Source: JBFGJY01 sp041576975 (GTDB taxonomy: Bacteria; Pseudomonadota; Gammaproteobacteria; UBA4575). From it: a stretch of DNA of 6,142 nt. The stretch covers positions 1 through 6,142 of the forward strand of contig JBFGJY010000102.1 of the NCBI GenBank assembly GCA_041576975.1, read 5' to 3'. This document shows, piece by piece, positions 6,059-6,142 of this stretch. The notes below the pieces were generated by a model, which had not been told where the DNA came from, did no database searches, and saw nothing but the letters and a program-made list of their open reading frames with translations. The position numbers and the translations under genes are program-made. Position 1 is the first letter of the stretch; every line of letters begins with the position of its first letter.

Positions 6059-6142
6059 GAATTATTATTTTATGATGTTAAGGATCATGAGCGTGATTAG
6101 CGGTCATTAATTTGAAATCGTGGCTTAAACAATTGGTAGGCG

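Larger units (their letters stand above)
6026..6142 (-). promoter_or_regulatory. Operon leader and presumed promoter region
   Basis: These 117 bp upstream of the first gene are AT-rich and hold no open frame of note on either strand. A TAAAAT at 6067-6072 (minus strand) could serve as a -10 box; transcription would then begin near 6059, at the edge of the palindrome, so a protein bound there would block initiation. No convincing -35 box is seen 16-18 bp further upstream, where the sequence is CACGCT-like; the promoter may be weak or need an activator. The neighbouring upstream gene is outside the window. Confidence 0.4.

Overview
The window reads as one continuous operon on the minus strand, transcribed from about position 6060 down past position 1. 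In transcription order it holds a Tat-exported solute-binding protein (4658-6025), two ABC ATPases of the LivG and LivF types (3902-4633, 3178-3885), a LivH-type permease (2280-3161), a LivM-type permease with an extra enzyme-subunit domain at its C-terminus (622-2283), a free copy of that same subunit (228-593), and the start of a large-subunit gene that runs off the window (1-191). The five complete transporter genes form a full hydrophobic-amino-acid/amide-type (HAAT, Liv/Urt-like) ABC importer. The last two genes are recognisable from sequence as the small (dmfA1-like) and large (dmfA2-like) subunits of an N,N-dimethylformamidase, the iron-dependent amidohydrolase that splits dimethylformamide into dimethylamine and formate.

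The most notable point is that the permease of 553 residues carries, after its last membrane helix, a complete 120-residue domain about 68% identical (hand alignment) to the free small subunit encoded just downstream. The positively charged linker after the last helix puts this domain on the cytoplasmic side. The gene set therefore suggests a transporter physically tied to the enzyme that breaks down its substrate: the binding protein captures an amide in the periplasm, the LivHM/GF complex imports it, and a DMFase-like hydrolase may assemble on the fused subunit at the inner mouth of the channel. This is inference; the fusion itself is read directly from an uninterrupted frame.

Secondary points are a LivG-type ATPase whose ABC signature has decayed, a 105-residue Trp/Arg-rich cytoplasmic extension at the N-terminus of the fused permease, and a perfect 14-bp palindrome placed between a possible -10 box and the ribosome binding site of the first gene.

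Base composition is roughly 40% GC by eye. Tat-exported Liv-type binding proteins, Shine-Dalgarno sites and a DmfA-type enzyme fit a proteobacterium, perhaps a free-living (possibly marine) alphaproteobacterium, but the window does not settle the taxonomy. There is no rRNA, tRNA, CRISPR array or insertion sequence that I can see, and no gene-free stretch longer than 120 bases.
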